Assembly (NCBI GenBank): GCA_020348925.1
Contig: CP070758.1
Location: 1,850,079 to 1,914,078 of the forward strand
DNA: 64,000 nt
Reading direction: 5' to 3'
Origin: Gemmatimonadota bacterium
GTDB taxonomy: Bacteria; JBHIER01; G020348925
The notes beneath the pieces were generated by a model. It saw only the letters and a program-made list of their open reading frames with translations. It made no database searches and was not told where the DNA came from. This document shows, one piece after another, positions 18,501 through 27,467 of this stretch. A program made the position numbers and the translations under genes. Position 1 is the stretch's first letter. The number at the start of each line of letters is the position of its first letter.

Positions 18501-18902
18501 TCCTTACCACTGACACCCAATGACAAAGTAGATCGTCGGGCACTGCCCGTGCCCGATCAGAAGCGCCCCGAGTTGGAGAAAGCTTTTGTTGCTCCCAGGA
18601 CACCCCTGGAAAAGACAGTGGCTGGGATCTGGTCCGACATACTGGGATTGGAGAAAATTGGCGTCCACGATAATTTCTTCGAGCTGGGTGGACACTCCCT
18701 GCTGGCCACCCAGCTCGTTTCTCGCGTGCGCGATGTCTGTCAGGTCGAGCTGCCGCTACGGAGCATCTTTGAGGCGACGACCATAGCCGATCAGGCCCTG
18801 GTGGTTGAGAAACTTCTTATTACGTATGTTCGTGGATTATCCGATGAGGAAGTTATCGAACGCCTGGGTCAGCACCCATATTCGATGAATGAGAAACGAT
18901 GA
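15585..18902 (+). CDS. NRPS module C-A-T
   Basis: 1105 residues starting in an ATGA overlap with the previous gene. A short N-terminal helix (LELLAFLLKEEGI) precedes a condensation domain (about 40-480; LSFAQQRLWFLDQ; catalytic HHIVSDAWS near 174, Ala in the last motif position where Gly is usual). Adenylation domain about 500-1000: A3 YTSGSTGIPKG, Asp235 present (NFDAATLHMF), YGPTEATI; specificity residues by eye D-A-L-P-S-G-V-I-V, which I cannot assign. A10 reads NDKVDR, keeping the Lys. Carrier domain FFELGGHSLLATQLV near 1038, then a tail with LSDEEVIERL. The condensation domain is strikingly similar to that of the window-edge module, a sign of module duplication. Confidence 0.94.
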   Translation: MMFDKDASEETEKLELLAFLLKEEGIESPQEHPLIRRGDRDRLPLSFAQQRLWFLDQWVPGSSFYNIPAAVHLTGPLDVTALEQSLNEIVRRHEVLRTTFSLVEGKPVQVIAKSMPLQVSMIDLREIPEESRETEIEHAITEEIQRPFDLSQGPLLRARLLRLAEKEHILSLTMHHIVSDAWSMGIFYRELSTLYRAFTTGMPSTLPELPIQYADFALWQREWLQGENLEAQLSYWRERLAVAPPSLELPTDRPRPPAQTYRGARQSLVLSKTLTEAIKVLSQREGVTLFMTLLAAFKILLHRYTGQDDIVLGGPIAGRSRPEIEGLIGFFVNTLVMHTNISGNPSFREVLGRVCEVCLGAYDHQDLPFEKLVEELRPERNLNQSPLFQVMFAYQNTPRQGLELSGLTVNPLEVDSGTAKFDVALSVVEEREGLKGTFEFNTDLFNRDTIARMLGHFQTLLEGIVTNPEEHISTLPLLTEAQQRQVLVEWNETSADFPNDKCINELFETQVEQIPEVVAIVFENQRLTYQQLNRESNRLAHYLQKLGVGPDVFVGICVERSLEMVVGILGILKAGGAYVPLDPAYPKERVSFMLKDTQAPILLTRENLVEELPDHEAHVICLDRDRETIGRESEENPGSRATADSLAYAIYTSGSTGIPKGVLVEHRGLCNVVEAFIQIHTLHQGNRLLHTVSFNFDAATLHMFMAFCSGATLCLTAGNLLLSGPSLIQTLCEQAITLLPIPASVLSALPFKKLPSLRTISVGAEVCPPEVVARWAPGRRFLNVYGPTEATIVATTAVCTGGDRRPPIGRPIANTQVYILDRHLQAVPIGVAGELHIGGVGLAGGYLNQPDVTGEKFIPNPFRDEAGARLYKTGDLGRYLPDGNIEFLGRMDHQVKIRGFRIELGEIEAVLGQHPAVRGVVVLAREDAPGDKRLVAYIVADQEHRPTIRELRDFLKQKFPDYMAPSVFVTLDSLPLTPNDKVDRRALPVPDQKRPELEKAFVAPRTPLEKTVAGIWSDILGLEKIGVHDNFFELGGHSLLATQLVSRVRDVCQVELPLRSIFEATTIADQALVVEKLLITYVRGLSDEEVIERLGQHPYSMNEKR

Positions 18903-21900
18903 AGAACATAGATAATCATATTGAAGGACAGCGCCTCGAGCTGTCACCGGCAAAGCGAGTTTTTCTCGAAAGGCTCATGCGGGGTGAAGGGAGGAGAGAA
19001 GACCCATCGAGCCTCATACCCAAACGGACGGAGCAGAGCCCCGCCCCCCTCTCCTTTGCTCAGCAGCGGCTGTGGTTCCTGGATCAACTGGAGCCTCATA
19101 ATCCCGCGTATACTGTCCCTATTGCCATGCGTCTGAAAGGCCGGCTGAATGTGGCAGCCCTGGAGCAAAGTCTCAATGAAATTGTGAGGCGCCACGAAGT
19201 CTTGCGGACGACCTTCTCCATGGTGGCTGGACAACCGGTTCAGGTTATCGCAGCAAGTCTAAATCTACATGTAACGGTGGTGGACGTCAGGGAGTTTCCT
19301 GAAGCTGCACGAGAAACAGAAGCTGGAAAGATAATCGCTGAAGAGGTGCAGCGACGGTTCGATCTATCCCAGGATCCACTCGTACGAGTTCATCTGCTGC
19401 GTCTGGAAGAGGAGGTGCACATCCTGCTGATCATAATGCACCACATCGTCTCTGATGAGTGGTCGATGAGGATATTCTTTCAGGAGCTTTCTATACTCTA
19501 TAAGGCTTTGGTTAGAGGGGAGCCGTGGTCACTTCCGGAGCTTCCGATTCAATATGCTGACTTTGCGGTTTGGCAGCGGAAGTGGTTGCGGGGGGATTTC
19601 TTGGACACACAGCGTTCCTATTGGAGGGAGCACGTTGCTGGTATGCCGCGGGTGTTGGAGCTCCCCACCGATCGTCCACGACCAGTAGTACAGACGTATC
19701 GTGGTGGACATCACTCACTGGTGCTGTCCAGAAATGCGACGCATTTGCTGAAGAGATTGAGCCAGCAAGAAGGGGCCACGCTGTTCATGACGTTGCTCTC
19801 TGTCTTCAAGACATTGCTCTTCCACTACACGGGTCAGGAAGATATCTTTGTGGGAACTCCTGTAGCCAATCGCAGCCGGACCGAGATCGAGGGATTGATC
19901 GGATTTTTCACCAACACATTGGTCTTGCGTACCGATCTTTCCGGCAATCCCACCTTTCGAGAATTGATGAGACGTGCACGCGAAGTATGTTTGGGAGCCT
20001 ACACGCATCAGGATGTGCCTTTTGAGAAACTGGTGGAGGAGTTGAAGCCCGAACGGAATCTCAATTATTCTCCTCTGTTTCAGGTGATGTTTGTTTTCCA
20101 GGATGAGACTGCTTTTGTTCCGGAACTCCCGGGCGTGCGTGTCAGTATGATGCAGGTTGACAGCGGGACGTCGAAGTTCGATCTGACGTTGTTCATGCAG
20201 GAGGAGGAGGGTGGGCTTCGGGCCACGGTGGAGTATTCTTCGGATCTGTTTGATGCAGCGACAATCCGAAGGATGTTGAGACATCTGGAGGTGTTGGTGG
20301 AGGGGATTGTGACTGATCCTGATCGGCGTCTTACAGAGTTGCCGTTGTTGACGGAGGTTGAGCGGCATCGGTTGCTGGTGGAATGGAACAAGACCCAATC
20401 GGATTACCCGGCAGATGTATGCGTTCATCAGCTCTTTGAGGTACAGGCAGAGCAGAGGCCTGATGGGATTGCCGTGGTCTTTGAAGATCAGCACCTCACC
20501 TACCGGGAACTCAATGCACGGGCCAACCAACTGGCTCACTACCTCAAAGAGCGCGGCGTGGGACCCGACGTTCCAGTAGGCATTTTCGCGGGGCGTTCGT
20601 TGGACATAGTCATAGGTTTATTAGGTATCCTCAAGGCCGGTGGGGTGTATGTTCCCCTGGACCCATGCTATCCCAAAGATCGTCTGGCCTTTCAGTTACA
20701 GGATACTTGTGTACCGCATCTGTTGACTCAAAAGCGGCTGATGCCAGAGCTTCCCGAACATAATGTGAATGTAATCTGTTTGGACTCGCACTGGGACATC
20801 ATTGCTCAAGAGGGTATAGATAATACTGTCAGCGGGGCCCAGCCCGAGAATTTGATTTACATACTCTATACCTCAGGATCGACAGGACGACCCAAGGGTG
20901 TTGCCATCCCCCATGGTTCCATAGTCAACCTGATAACGTGGCAACTCCATCAGACTGACCTGCCCCAAGGTGCCAAGACGCTGCAGTACAATTCATTCAG
21001 CTTTGACGCCTGTTTCATGGATATCTTTATGAGTTGGTGCTCAGGCGACACATTGTTCATCGTGCCGGAACCCGTACGGCAGGACATCACTGGATTGGCG
21101 CGATTCATTGCAGATCATGGCATCGAACGACTCAATCTCCCCTTTATCGTACTTGAGCATTTGGCTACCATGTGGGATGCTGGGGAGAAGCCGCCACAGT
21201 GCATGAGGGAGATCATCAGCACGGCTGAACAATTGCACGTAAGTCAGCCTCTCAGGAGACTATTCGCTCAATTACCCCATTGTCTCCTGTTCAATCACTA
21301 CGGTCCCTCCGAGACTCACGTCGTCACCGCCTTCGCACTGACGGGACCACCGGGTAACTGGCCAGAATTTCCTGCCATAGGACGGCCCATAGCCAACACA
21401 CGTACCTATATCTTGGATATAAGTTTTTGCCCTGTCCCGGTGGGGCTGCCCGGTGACCTGTACATTGGGGGTGTCAGCTTGGCTCGCGGCTATCTGGATC
21501 GGCCGGAATTGACGGCGGAGCGTTTTGTTCCGAATCCCTTCGGTGACGAGTCGGAGGCACGGATATATAAGACCGGAGACGTGGCCCGTTACTCACCGGA
21601 TGGAAATATCGAGTACCTGGGCCGCATGGATCACCAGGTGAAACTCCGCGGTTTCCGCATCGAGTTGGGGGAGATCGAGGCCGTTTTGAACCAGCACTCT
21701 GGGGTGAAGGAGGCCGTGGTACTGGCCAGGGAGGGATGGGCTCAGGAGAAGCGCTTGGTCGCCTATGTTGTCCCGAATCAGACGGGAGCGCTTCTCAGCA
21801 GCGAACTGCGCGGTTTCCTGAAACAGAAGCTTCCGGAGTACATGGTGCCCTCGGTTTTTGTGACGCTGGAAGCCCTGCCGTTGACGTCGAGCGGCAAGGT

Positions 21901-23473
21901 GGACCGCGGGGCGCTTCCTGTACCTGGTCAGAGACGACCTGAGCTGGAAGTGACCTTTGCCCCTCCCAGGACGTCTGTTGAAGAAATGCTGAGGGGGATC
22001 TGGACCGAGGTCCTCGGTCTTGAGCAGGTCGGTATCCGCGACAACTTCTTTGAGCTGGGAGGACATTCTCTGCTGGCTGTGAAACTGGTGTCGAGGATGT
22101 CGCTGGCGCTGAATCGCGAAATATCGGTCAGGTTTCTCTTTCAACACCCCACCATTGCCGACTGCAGCGAAGCGATAGAGAATCTTCACCAGGCTGGTGA
22201 ATCCCCGCAGGCTCAGGAGTATAGTGGTGTCTCCTCCCTCCCTCACGGTGGACCCTCTGAACTCTCCCTGTCACCCTTCCTGCAGATCGAGCACCGCCCA
22301 CTCTTACCATTGTTTACAGAGGGGAAGATTCCTCCTGTTGATGCGGCGGCTCTGGGATATTTTCCCGACAGTCTTCTGAGGCGCACTGATGTGACCCGCG
22401 ATGAAATAATTGATAGGTGGTGTGACGGCCACCCGTCCTTGAAAGTTCACATCGAGACCTCTTTAGGCCGAATTGCCCTCATACTGCTGCCTCGATTTCA
22501 TTCCGAGCTGTACAAAGATGAGGACGACCTCGTGCGGGTCATTCTCGAAGCGCTGGAACTGGCTGTTCGGACTGGGGCAAGCACTGTCTCTCTTTCAGGA
22601 CTGATCCCTTCGGCCACGGACTACGGTCGCTCCATCGAGGCAGCACGCTCCAAGCGGGTGGATGTGCCGATGATTACCACCGGACACGCTACAACCGCCG
22701 CCACAGTCGTGTTGGCTGTAAAAAAGATTTTACATGAAGGCGGGCGGGACCTGGCCCGGGAGCGGGTTGGGTTCCTGGGTTTGGGATCCATCGGGCAGGC
22801 GACCCTTCGTCTGATGCTGAACTGTCTGCCCCATCCACTGGAGATCACACTGTGTGATGTCTACAGCAAGCTCGATTTCCTGGAAAGAATCCGGCGGGAG
22901 CTCATCGATGATTTGGGATTTCAAGGTCCCGTCCGGCTCAGTCAATCACGGCTGGACGTACCACCGGAGTTTGATGAGGCCAGCCTGATCGTCGGGGCCA
23001 CCAATGTACCCGACATTCTGGATATCCGGCGCGTCAATCCCGGAACAATGATGGTTGATGATTCCGGACCTCATTGTTTCGTTGTCAGGAATGCTATCAG
23101 ACGTCTTCAGGAGCAGGAAGATATTCTCTTTACCGAAGGCGGAGTGCTCCGATCGCCGCATCCCATCCGTCAGCTCAGATACGTACCGCGTTCGGAGGAA
23201 AAAATGATGGATCCTGCCCAGAGGGAAGCCCTTATGAATTTCAATCCCTTTCACATAACGGGTTGTGTTCTCTCCGGCCTCCTTTCCTCACGCTTTGAGG
23301 ACCTCCCGCCGACGGTGGGACTCGTCGACGATCAATCATGCAATGCGCACTACGATCGGCTCAGTCGATTAGGATTTCAAGGCGCCGACCTAACTTGTGA
23401 GAGCTACGTGCTTCCCGAAAAATCGATTCACAGCTTCCGGAACCGTTTCGGGGGAGTGGACCAGGATGAGTGA
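18899..23473 (+). CDS. NRPS module C-A-T fused to acyl-ACP-reductase-like domain
   Basis: 1524 residues, ATGA overlap with the previous gene. C domain about 45-490 (LSFAQQRLWFLDQ; HHIVSDEWS near 181), A domain about 515-1015 (YTSGSTGRPKG; Asp235 present, SFDACFMD; A5 NHYGPSETHVV), carrier domain FFELGGHSLLAVKLV near 1057. The remaining 370 residues are neither a thioesterase nor an SDR-type thioester reductase. They follow the plan of cyanobacterial acyl-ACP reductase: an N-terminal part, TGASTVSLSG, PMITTGHATTAA (near 1260), a Rossmann motif GLGSIG starting at residue 1294, LFTEGGVLRSPHP, and a closing segment like the reductase's last helix. That enzyme reduces acyl thioesters to aldehydes with NADPH. 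The Cys that carries the acyl group there falls on Pro here in my eye alignment, so activity or mechanism may differ. It may be a reductive release domain. Confidence 0.92.
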   Translation: MKNIDNHIEGQRLELSPAKRVFLERLMRGEGRREDPSSLIPKRTEQSPAPLSFAQQRLWFLDQLEPHNPAYTVPIAMRLKGRLNVAALEQSLNEIVRRHEVLRTTFSMVAGQPVQVIAASLNLHVTVVDVREFPEAARETEAGKIIAEEVQRRFDLSQDPLVRVHLLRLEEEVHILLIIMHHIVSDEWSMRIFFQELSILYKALVRGEPWSLPELPIQYADFAVWQRKWLRGDFLDTQRSYWREHVAGMPRVLELPTDRPRPVVQTYRGGHHSLVLSRNATHLLKRLSQQEGATLFMTLLSVFKTLLFHYTGQEDIFVGTPVANRSRTEIEGLIGFFTNTLVLRTDLSGNPTFRELMRRAREVCLGAYTHQDVPFEKLVEELKPERNLNYSPLFQVMFVFQDETAFVPELPGVRVSMMQVDSGTSKFDLTLFMQEEEGGLRATVEYSSDLFDAATIRRMLRHLEVLVEGIVTDPDRRLTELPLLTEVERHRLLVEWNKTQSDYPADVCVHQLFEVQAEQRPDGIAVVFEDQHLTYRELNARANQLAHYLKERGVGPDVPVGIFAGRSLDIVIGLLGILKAGGVYVPLDPCYPKDRLAFQLQDTCVPHLLTQKRLMPELPEHNVNVICLDSHWDIIAQEGIDNTVSGAQPENLIYILYTSGSTGRPKGVAIPHGSIVNLITWQLHQTDLPQGAKTLQYNSFSFDACFMDIFMSWCSGDTLFIVPEPVRQDITGLARFIADHGIERLNLPFIVLEHLATMWDAGEKPPQCMREIISTAEQLHVSQPLRRLFAQLPHCLLFNHYGPSETHVVTAFALTGPPGNWPEFPAIGRPIANTRTYILDISFCPVPVGLPGDLYIGGVSLARGYLDRPELTAERFVPNPFGDESEARIYKTGDVARYSPDGNIEYLGRMDHQVKLRGFRIELGEIEAVLNQHSGVKEAVVLAREGWAQEKRLVAYVVPNQTGALLSSELRGFLKQKLPEYMVPSVFVTLEALPLTSSGKVDRGALPVPGQRRPELEVTFAPPRTSVEEMLRGIWTEVLGLEQVGIRDNFFELGGHSLLAVKLVSRMSLALNREISVRFLFQHPTIADCSEAIENLHQAGESPQAQEYSGVSSLPHGGPSELSLSPFLQIEHRPLLPLFTEGKIPPVDAAALGYFPDSLLRRTDVTRDEIIDRWCDGHPSLKVHIETSLGRIALILLPRFHSELYKDEDDLVRVILEALELAVRTGASTVSLSGLIPSATDYGRSIEAARSKRVDVPMITTGHATTAATVVLAVKKILHEGGRDLARERVGFLGLGSIGQATLRLMLNCLPHPLEITLCDVYSKLDFLERIRRELIDDLGFQGPVRLSQSRLDVPPEFDEASLIVGATNVPDILDIRRVNPGTMMVDDSGPHCFVVRNAIRRLQEQEDILFTEGGVLRSPHPIRQLRYVPRSEEKMMDPAQREALMNFNPFHITGCVLSGLLSSRFEDLPPTVGLVDDQSCNAHYDRLSRLGFQGADLTCESYVLPEKSIHSFRNRFGGVDQDE

Positions 23474-26400
23474 ACGATCACCCCTCTACCCCACGTCCTG
23501 TGCTCAGCAGCAACTGTGGTTTCAGGCCCAGTTGGATCCGGAGAGTCACGTTTCTAATATTGCCTCCGCGGTGCGCTTGCATGGTTCCCTCCGTGTACCG
23601 GCGTTGGAGCGGAGTCTCGATGAGATTGCTCGACGCCACAAAGCCTTGCGGACGACTTTCCTGACCAGAGCGGGACAACTCAAACAGGTTGTGGCACAAT
23701 CCTCAATACCGCGGTTACCGGTACACGACCTGACGGTGTTCCCTGAGAGTGAGCGGGAGGATGAAGCCAGACGACTGCTCACAGAGAAAGCGCGTCGCCC
23801 TTTTGATCTGGCCACAGGTCCACTTTTTTTGGCAGGCATACTCCGGCTGGGGGTGGATGATCATATCCTTTTTACAGTAATGCACCGAATCATCGCGGAT
23901 AATTGGTCCTTGGGTATATTTTTTCAGGAATTCTTTATTCTTTACGAGGCTTACTCCACCGGAAAATCCTCGCCCCTTCCGGAGCTCACTACGCAGTATC
24001 ACAAGTTTGCTCAGTGGCAATGTAAGTGGATGAAGAGCAAATCAGCCGAGGAACAGCTCTCATATTGGAAACAGCGACTCGCTCATGTTCCGTTCACGGT
24101 GAATCTCCCTACCGACGGCTCACGTCACGGCTCGCGACGAATCCACCAGGGTGCAACGCAGTCACTGATGCTGCCTGAATCACTGTCTCACTCCCTCAGA
24201 GCCCTGAGCCATCAGGAGGAGGTTACCTTACCCACTATTTTACTGGCCGCCTGGCACGTGCTGCTGTATCGCTACACGAATCAGGGTGAGATTGTCGTCG
24301 GATTTACCACTGAAGGCCGCAGGCGCTCGGGGATGGAGGAACCGATTGGATTATGTAGCAATATCCTGGCCCTGCGAATGCCGCCAGTGCGAGACAATCC
24401 TGCTTTCAGGGAGCTGCTGAAGCGGATGCGCGGAGTGATCCTGGAAGCGTATGCCAACCAGGATGTACCCTTTGAGAATGTGATGGAGGAACTGCAATCG
24501 CAAGGGGACTTGGACCGCACGCCTCAGTTTCAGGTCGCCTTCCAATTCGATCATCGCCCTGATGTGGCTTCAAAGCCGCACGGCTTGGACGTGAAAGACT
24601 TCGAGTTTGAAAAAGGAATTTCAAGGCATGATGTAACCCTGAAGATTGTAGAGAAGGTGGAAGAACTCTCCTGCTCTTTCGAGTACAACACCGACCTGTT
24701 TGAGGCGACGACCATCGCCCGGATGGGATGGCATTTCAAGAGATTGTTGGAAGGCATTGTAGATCAGCCGGATGAGGTCATCTCGGATTTGCCGCTGTTG
24801 ACGGAAGGCGAATGGCATCAACTCCTTGTGGAGTGGAATACGGTTCGAGTCGAGAACTTTAAGGAGGAATTTTATCATCGGAGTTTTGAGTTTCAAGCCG
24901 AACGATTGTCAGACGCGGTGGCGGTCGTGTTTGAGGGTGAGCACTTGACATATCAGGAGTTGAATGTGCGAGCAAACCAATTGGCGCACTATTTACAAGC
25001 TCTGGGTGTAGGACCTGACGTACTTGTAGGGATGTGTATGGAGCGTTCTCCGGAGTTGGTCGTTGGAGTGCTCGCAACTCTCAAGGCAGGCGGGGCTTGC
25101 GTGCCTCTGGATCCGACATTTCCAGAGGACTGGTTTGCTTTTGTCTTGGAAGACACGGATGTTCAGGTCGTATTAACGCAAGACCGTTTGCTCAAGAAGC
25201 TTGCCGGGCACACAGGTCATGTGATCTGTTTGGATTCGGCCCAGGAGAACTGGGATCGAGAAAGCACAGAAAATCCGGTTCGTGATATAACGAGCGAAAA
25301 TTTATCATTTGTGTACTACACCTCCGGCTCAACAGGTATTCCCAAAGCCGTGATGCAGCCGTACCGCAAAGTTGACACAACCGAGTCACTTGTTTCATTT
25401 ACAGAAGAGGATCGACATCTGTTCAAAGCATCCATCGGCTTTACTCCCTTCGGTGCTGAGATTCTCACGCCTTTGATGACGGGTGGAAAAATGATTATTG
25501 CTGAGCCGGGACGGAGTCAGGACAGCACCTATCTCGTTCCATTGATTACCAAGCATACGGTGACGTATATCAGTGTTGTGCCTGCGATGCTACGAATGCT
25601 TCTGGAGCAGGATGAAATTGAAACATGTCGTAGCCTGAAACATGTCCTTTCCTTCGGTGAACCATTGCCCCATGACCTCCGAGAGCGCTTTTTCACTCGG
25701 ACGGCTGCGAACCTGTACGTCTTATACGGCACCACCGAAGCACCCAGCGCGACCTTCAAGATGTGCCAGCGCGGGGATGATGCATCGAGTAGTGGCGGTT
25801 TCTCCATAGGTCGGCGCCTGTCCGGAAACCGGATCCATATTATGTCTCTCATGGGCGGGATGCAACCGGTTCCCATTGGCGTGCCGGGAGAGCTCTGTTG
25901 CAGCGGTTTTAACCTGGCTCGAGGGTATCTCAACCGTCCAGACTTGACTGCGGAGAGGTTCGTTCCAGATCCCGTCGGTGATGAGCCGGGAGCGCGCCTA
26001 TATAAAACCGGAGACTTGGCTCGCTACCTGCCTGATGGGAACATCGAGTTCCTCGGCCGTATCGATCACCAGGTGAAACTCCGCGGCCTCCGTATCGAGC
26101 TTGCAGAGATCGAGGCAATACTGAGGCAGCACGTGACTGTCTTCGAGGTCGCCGTCGTGATGAGGGAAGACGAACCCGGGAATAACCGACTTGCAGCCTA
26201 CGTGGTTCCCAATCAAGGGTCTACAATTTCCATCAGCGAACTCCGAAGTTTCCTAAGGGTGAAGCTTCCCGAGTACATGGTGCCTTCCGCTTTTGTTGAG
26301 CTGGATGCACTGTCCCTGACACGCAACGGGAAAATTGATCGTCAGGCTCTGCCAGCACCCGACAGGGTCAGACCCGAACAGGGAAGAGCTTTCATTGCAC

Positions 26401-27467
26401 CTCGGGATGCGCTGGAAAATCACCTGGTAAAGATATGGGAAAAGCTTCTGGGCATCAAACCCATCGGTGTCAGGGACAGCTTCTTCGATCTGGGCGGACA
26501 TTCACTTCTCGCAGTGCGCTTGTTCGCACAGATCGAAAAGATGCTTGATAAAAAACTTTCCCTGGCAAATCTCCTCGAGGCACCGACGGTTGAGCAGCTC
26601 GCTGGCCTTCTTCGCCAGGAAGGCGAGCCAGCACACTGGTCTTCATTAGTGGCCATTCAATCCGAAGGCACCAAACTGCCCTTCTTCTGGGTACCTCCGG
26701 CCGCGGCTGATGTCATCAGCTTGGCAGATCTCGCCAGGCATCTGGGACCGGATCGACCCTTCTATGGACTCCAACCTCTGGGATTGGAGGGGAATCAATC
26801 TCCCCATGCCCACGTTGAGGAGATGGCCGCCCATTATATAAAAGAAATACGCAACATTCAGTCTGAAGGTCCTTATCTTTTGGGAGGAATCTGTTTCGGA
26901 GGCATTGTGGCGTTCGAGATGGCTTGCCGGCTTCATGAGCAAAATGACTCTGTGGCTTTCCTTGCTCTCTTGGATTCCAGTCAGCCACCCCCCCTGATAT
27001 CGCTGCGGGATTATGTTCCCCGTTTACTCCTCCACCATTTACCGAGGGGACAATTGACCTACTGTCTCAAGAAAGACCTGAGAGAGAAGGGAACAAAGTG
27101 GAAATGGAAGCTGTCCCGGAGTCATGGAGGCCGCCGTTTCTACAGGGTGTGGAATGTTCATGAAACGGCACGGAGAGCATACGTACCCCGTCCTTATCCG
27201 GGTCGGATCACCCTCTTTGAGAGCCGCGAATTTCGCATTCGTTTTCCCGATTACGAGGCCCGGTGGTCCGCGCTGACCGAGGAGGGTTTGGATTGTCACA
27301 CCATAGCGTGCGATCATGGCGATTTCCTGCATGAACCCTATGTCCGGATCGTCGCCGAGAAATTGAAAAACTGCCTCGAGGGTGTACCCTCTCAGAACGA
27401 TGCTGGGAGAAATAAAAAGACTGCGTTGTCAAGAGCCCCCATTATAAACAGGGAGTTGTTAGGTTGA
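23466..27467 (+). CDS. NRPS module C-A-T-TE with degenerate C and atypical A domain
   Basis: 1333 residues from the ATG at 23466, inside the previous gene's 3' end (eight-base overlap); the frame is open upstream to 23397 but homology (YPTSCAQQQLWFQAQL) begins after 23466. The C domain (about 5-440) has MHRIIADNW where HHxxxDG is expected: the catalytic second His is Arg (codon CGA at 23886, residue 141), so it is probably unable to condense. The A domain (about 460-960) has the A3 motif YYTSGSTGIPK, but the Asp235 position is Thr (GFTPFGAE, codon at 25443) and A5 is YGTTEAPS. Carrier domain FFDLGGHSLL near 1015. Thioesterase with GICFG (Cys codon at 26892), closely similar to that of the window-edge gene (both share LLDSSQPPPLISLR). 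TTGA overlap with the flippase gene. Confidence 0.93.
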   Translation: MSERSPLYPTSCAQQQLWFQAQLDPESHVSNIASAVRLHGSLRVPALERSLDEIARRHKALRTTFLTRAGQLKQVVAQSSIPRLPVHDLTVFPESEREDEARRLLTEKARRPFDLATGPLFLAGILRLGVDDHILFTVMHRIIADNWSLGIFFQEFFILYEAYSTGKSSPLPELTTQYHKFAQWQCKWMKSKSAEEQLSYWKQRLAHVPFTVNLPTDGSRHGSRRIHQGATQSLMLPESLSHSLRALSHQEEVTLPTILLAAWHVLLYRYTNQGEIVVGFTTEGRRRSGMEEPIGLCSNILALRMPPVRDNPAFRELLKRMRGVILEAYANQDVPFENVMEELQSQGDLDRTPQFQVAFQFDHRPDVASKPHGLDVKDFEFEKGISRHDVTLKIVEKVEELSCSFEYNTDLFEATTIARMGWHFKRLLEGIVDQPDEVISDLPLLTEGEWHQLLVEWNTVRVENFKEEFYHRSFEFQAERLSDAVAVVFEGEHLTYQELNVRANQLAHYLQALGVGPDVLVGMCMERSPELVVGVLATLKAGGACVPLDPTFPEDWFAFVLEDTDVQVVLTQDRLLKKLAGHTGHVICLDSAQENWDRESTENPVRDITSENLSFVYYTSGSTGIPKAVMQPYRKVDTTESLVSFTEEDRHLFKASIGFTPFGAEILTPLMTGGKMIIAEPGRSQDSTYLVPLITKHTVTYISVVPAMLRMLLEQDEIETCRSLKHVLSFGEPLPHDLRERFFTRTAANLYVLYGTTEAPSATFKMCQRGDDASSSGGFSIGRRLSGNRIHIMSLMGGMQPVPIGVPGELCCSGFNLARGYLNRPDLTAERFVPDPVGDEPGARLYKTGDLARYLPDGNIEFLGRIDHQVKLRGLRIELAEIEAILRQHVTVFEVAVVMREDEPGNNRLAAYVVPNQGSTISISELRSFLRVKLPEYMVPSAFVELDALSLTRNGKIDRQALPAPDRVRPEQGRAFIAPRDALENHLVKIWEKLLGIKPIGVRDSFFDLGGHSLLAVRLFAQIEKMLDKKLSLANLLEAPTVEQLAGLLRQEGEPAHWSSLVAIQSEGTKLPFFWVPPAAADVISLADLARHLGPDRPFYGLQPLGLEGNQSPHAHVEEMAAHYIKEIRNIQSEGPYLLGGICFGGIVAFEMACRLHEQNDSVAFLALLDSSQPPPLISLRDYVPRLLLHHLPRGQLTYCLKKDLREKGTKWKWKLSRSHGGRRFYRVWNVHETARRAYVPRPYPGRITLFESREFRIRFPDYEARWSALTEEGLDCHTIACDHGDFLHEPYVRIVAEKLKNCLEGVPSQNDAGRNKKTALSRAPIINRELLG

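Noticed and set aside
15585..18902. HHIVSDAWS as an inactive C motif
   Set aside because: Both His and Asp are present; Ala or Ser at the last position occurs in active LCL domains. Only the HR form in the last module is noteworthy.
23397..23465. Upstream extension of the last NRPS gene
   Set aside because: The open frame has no coding similarity and runs inside the previous gene; GGGAG and homology fit ATG 23466.
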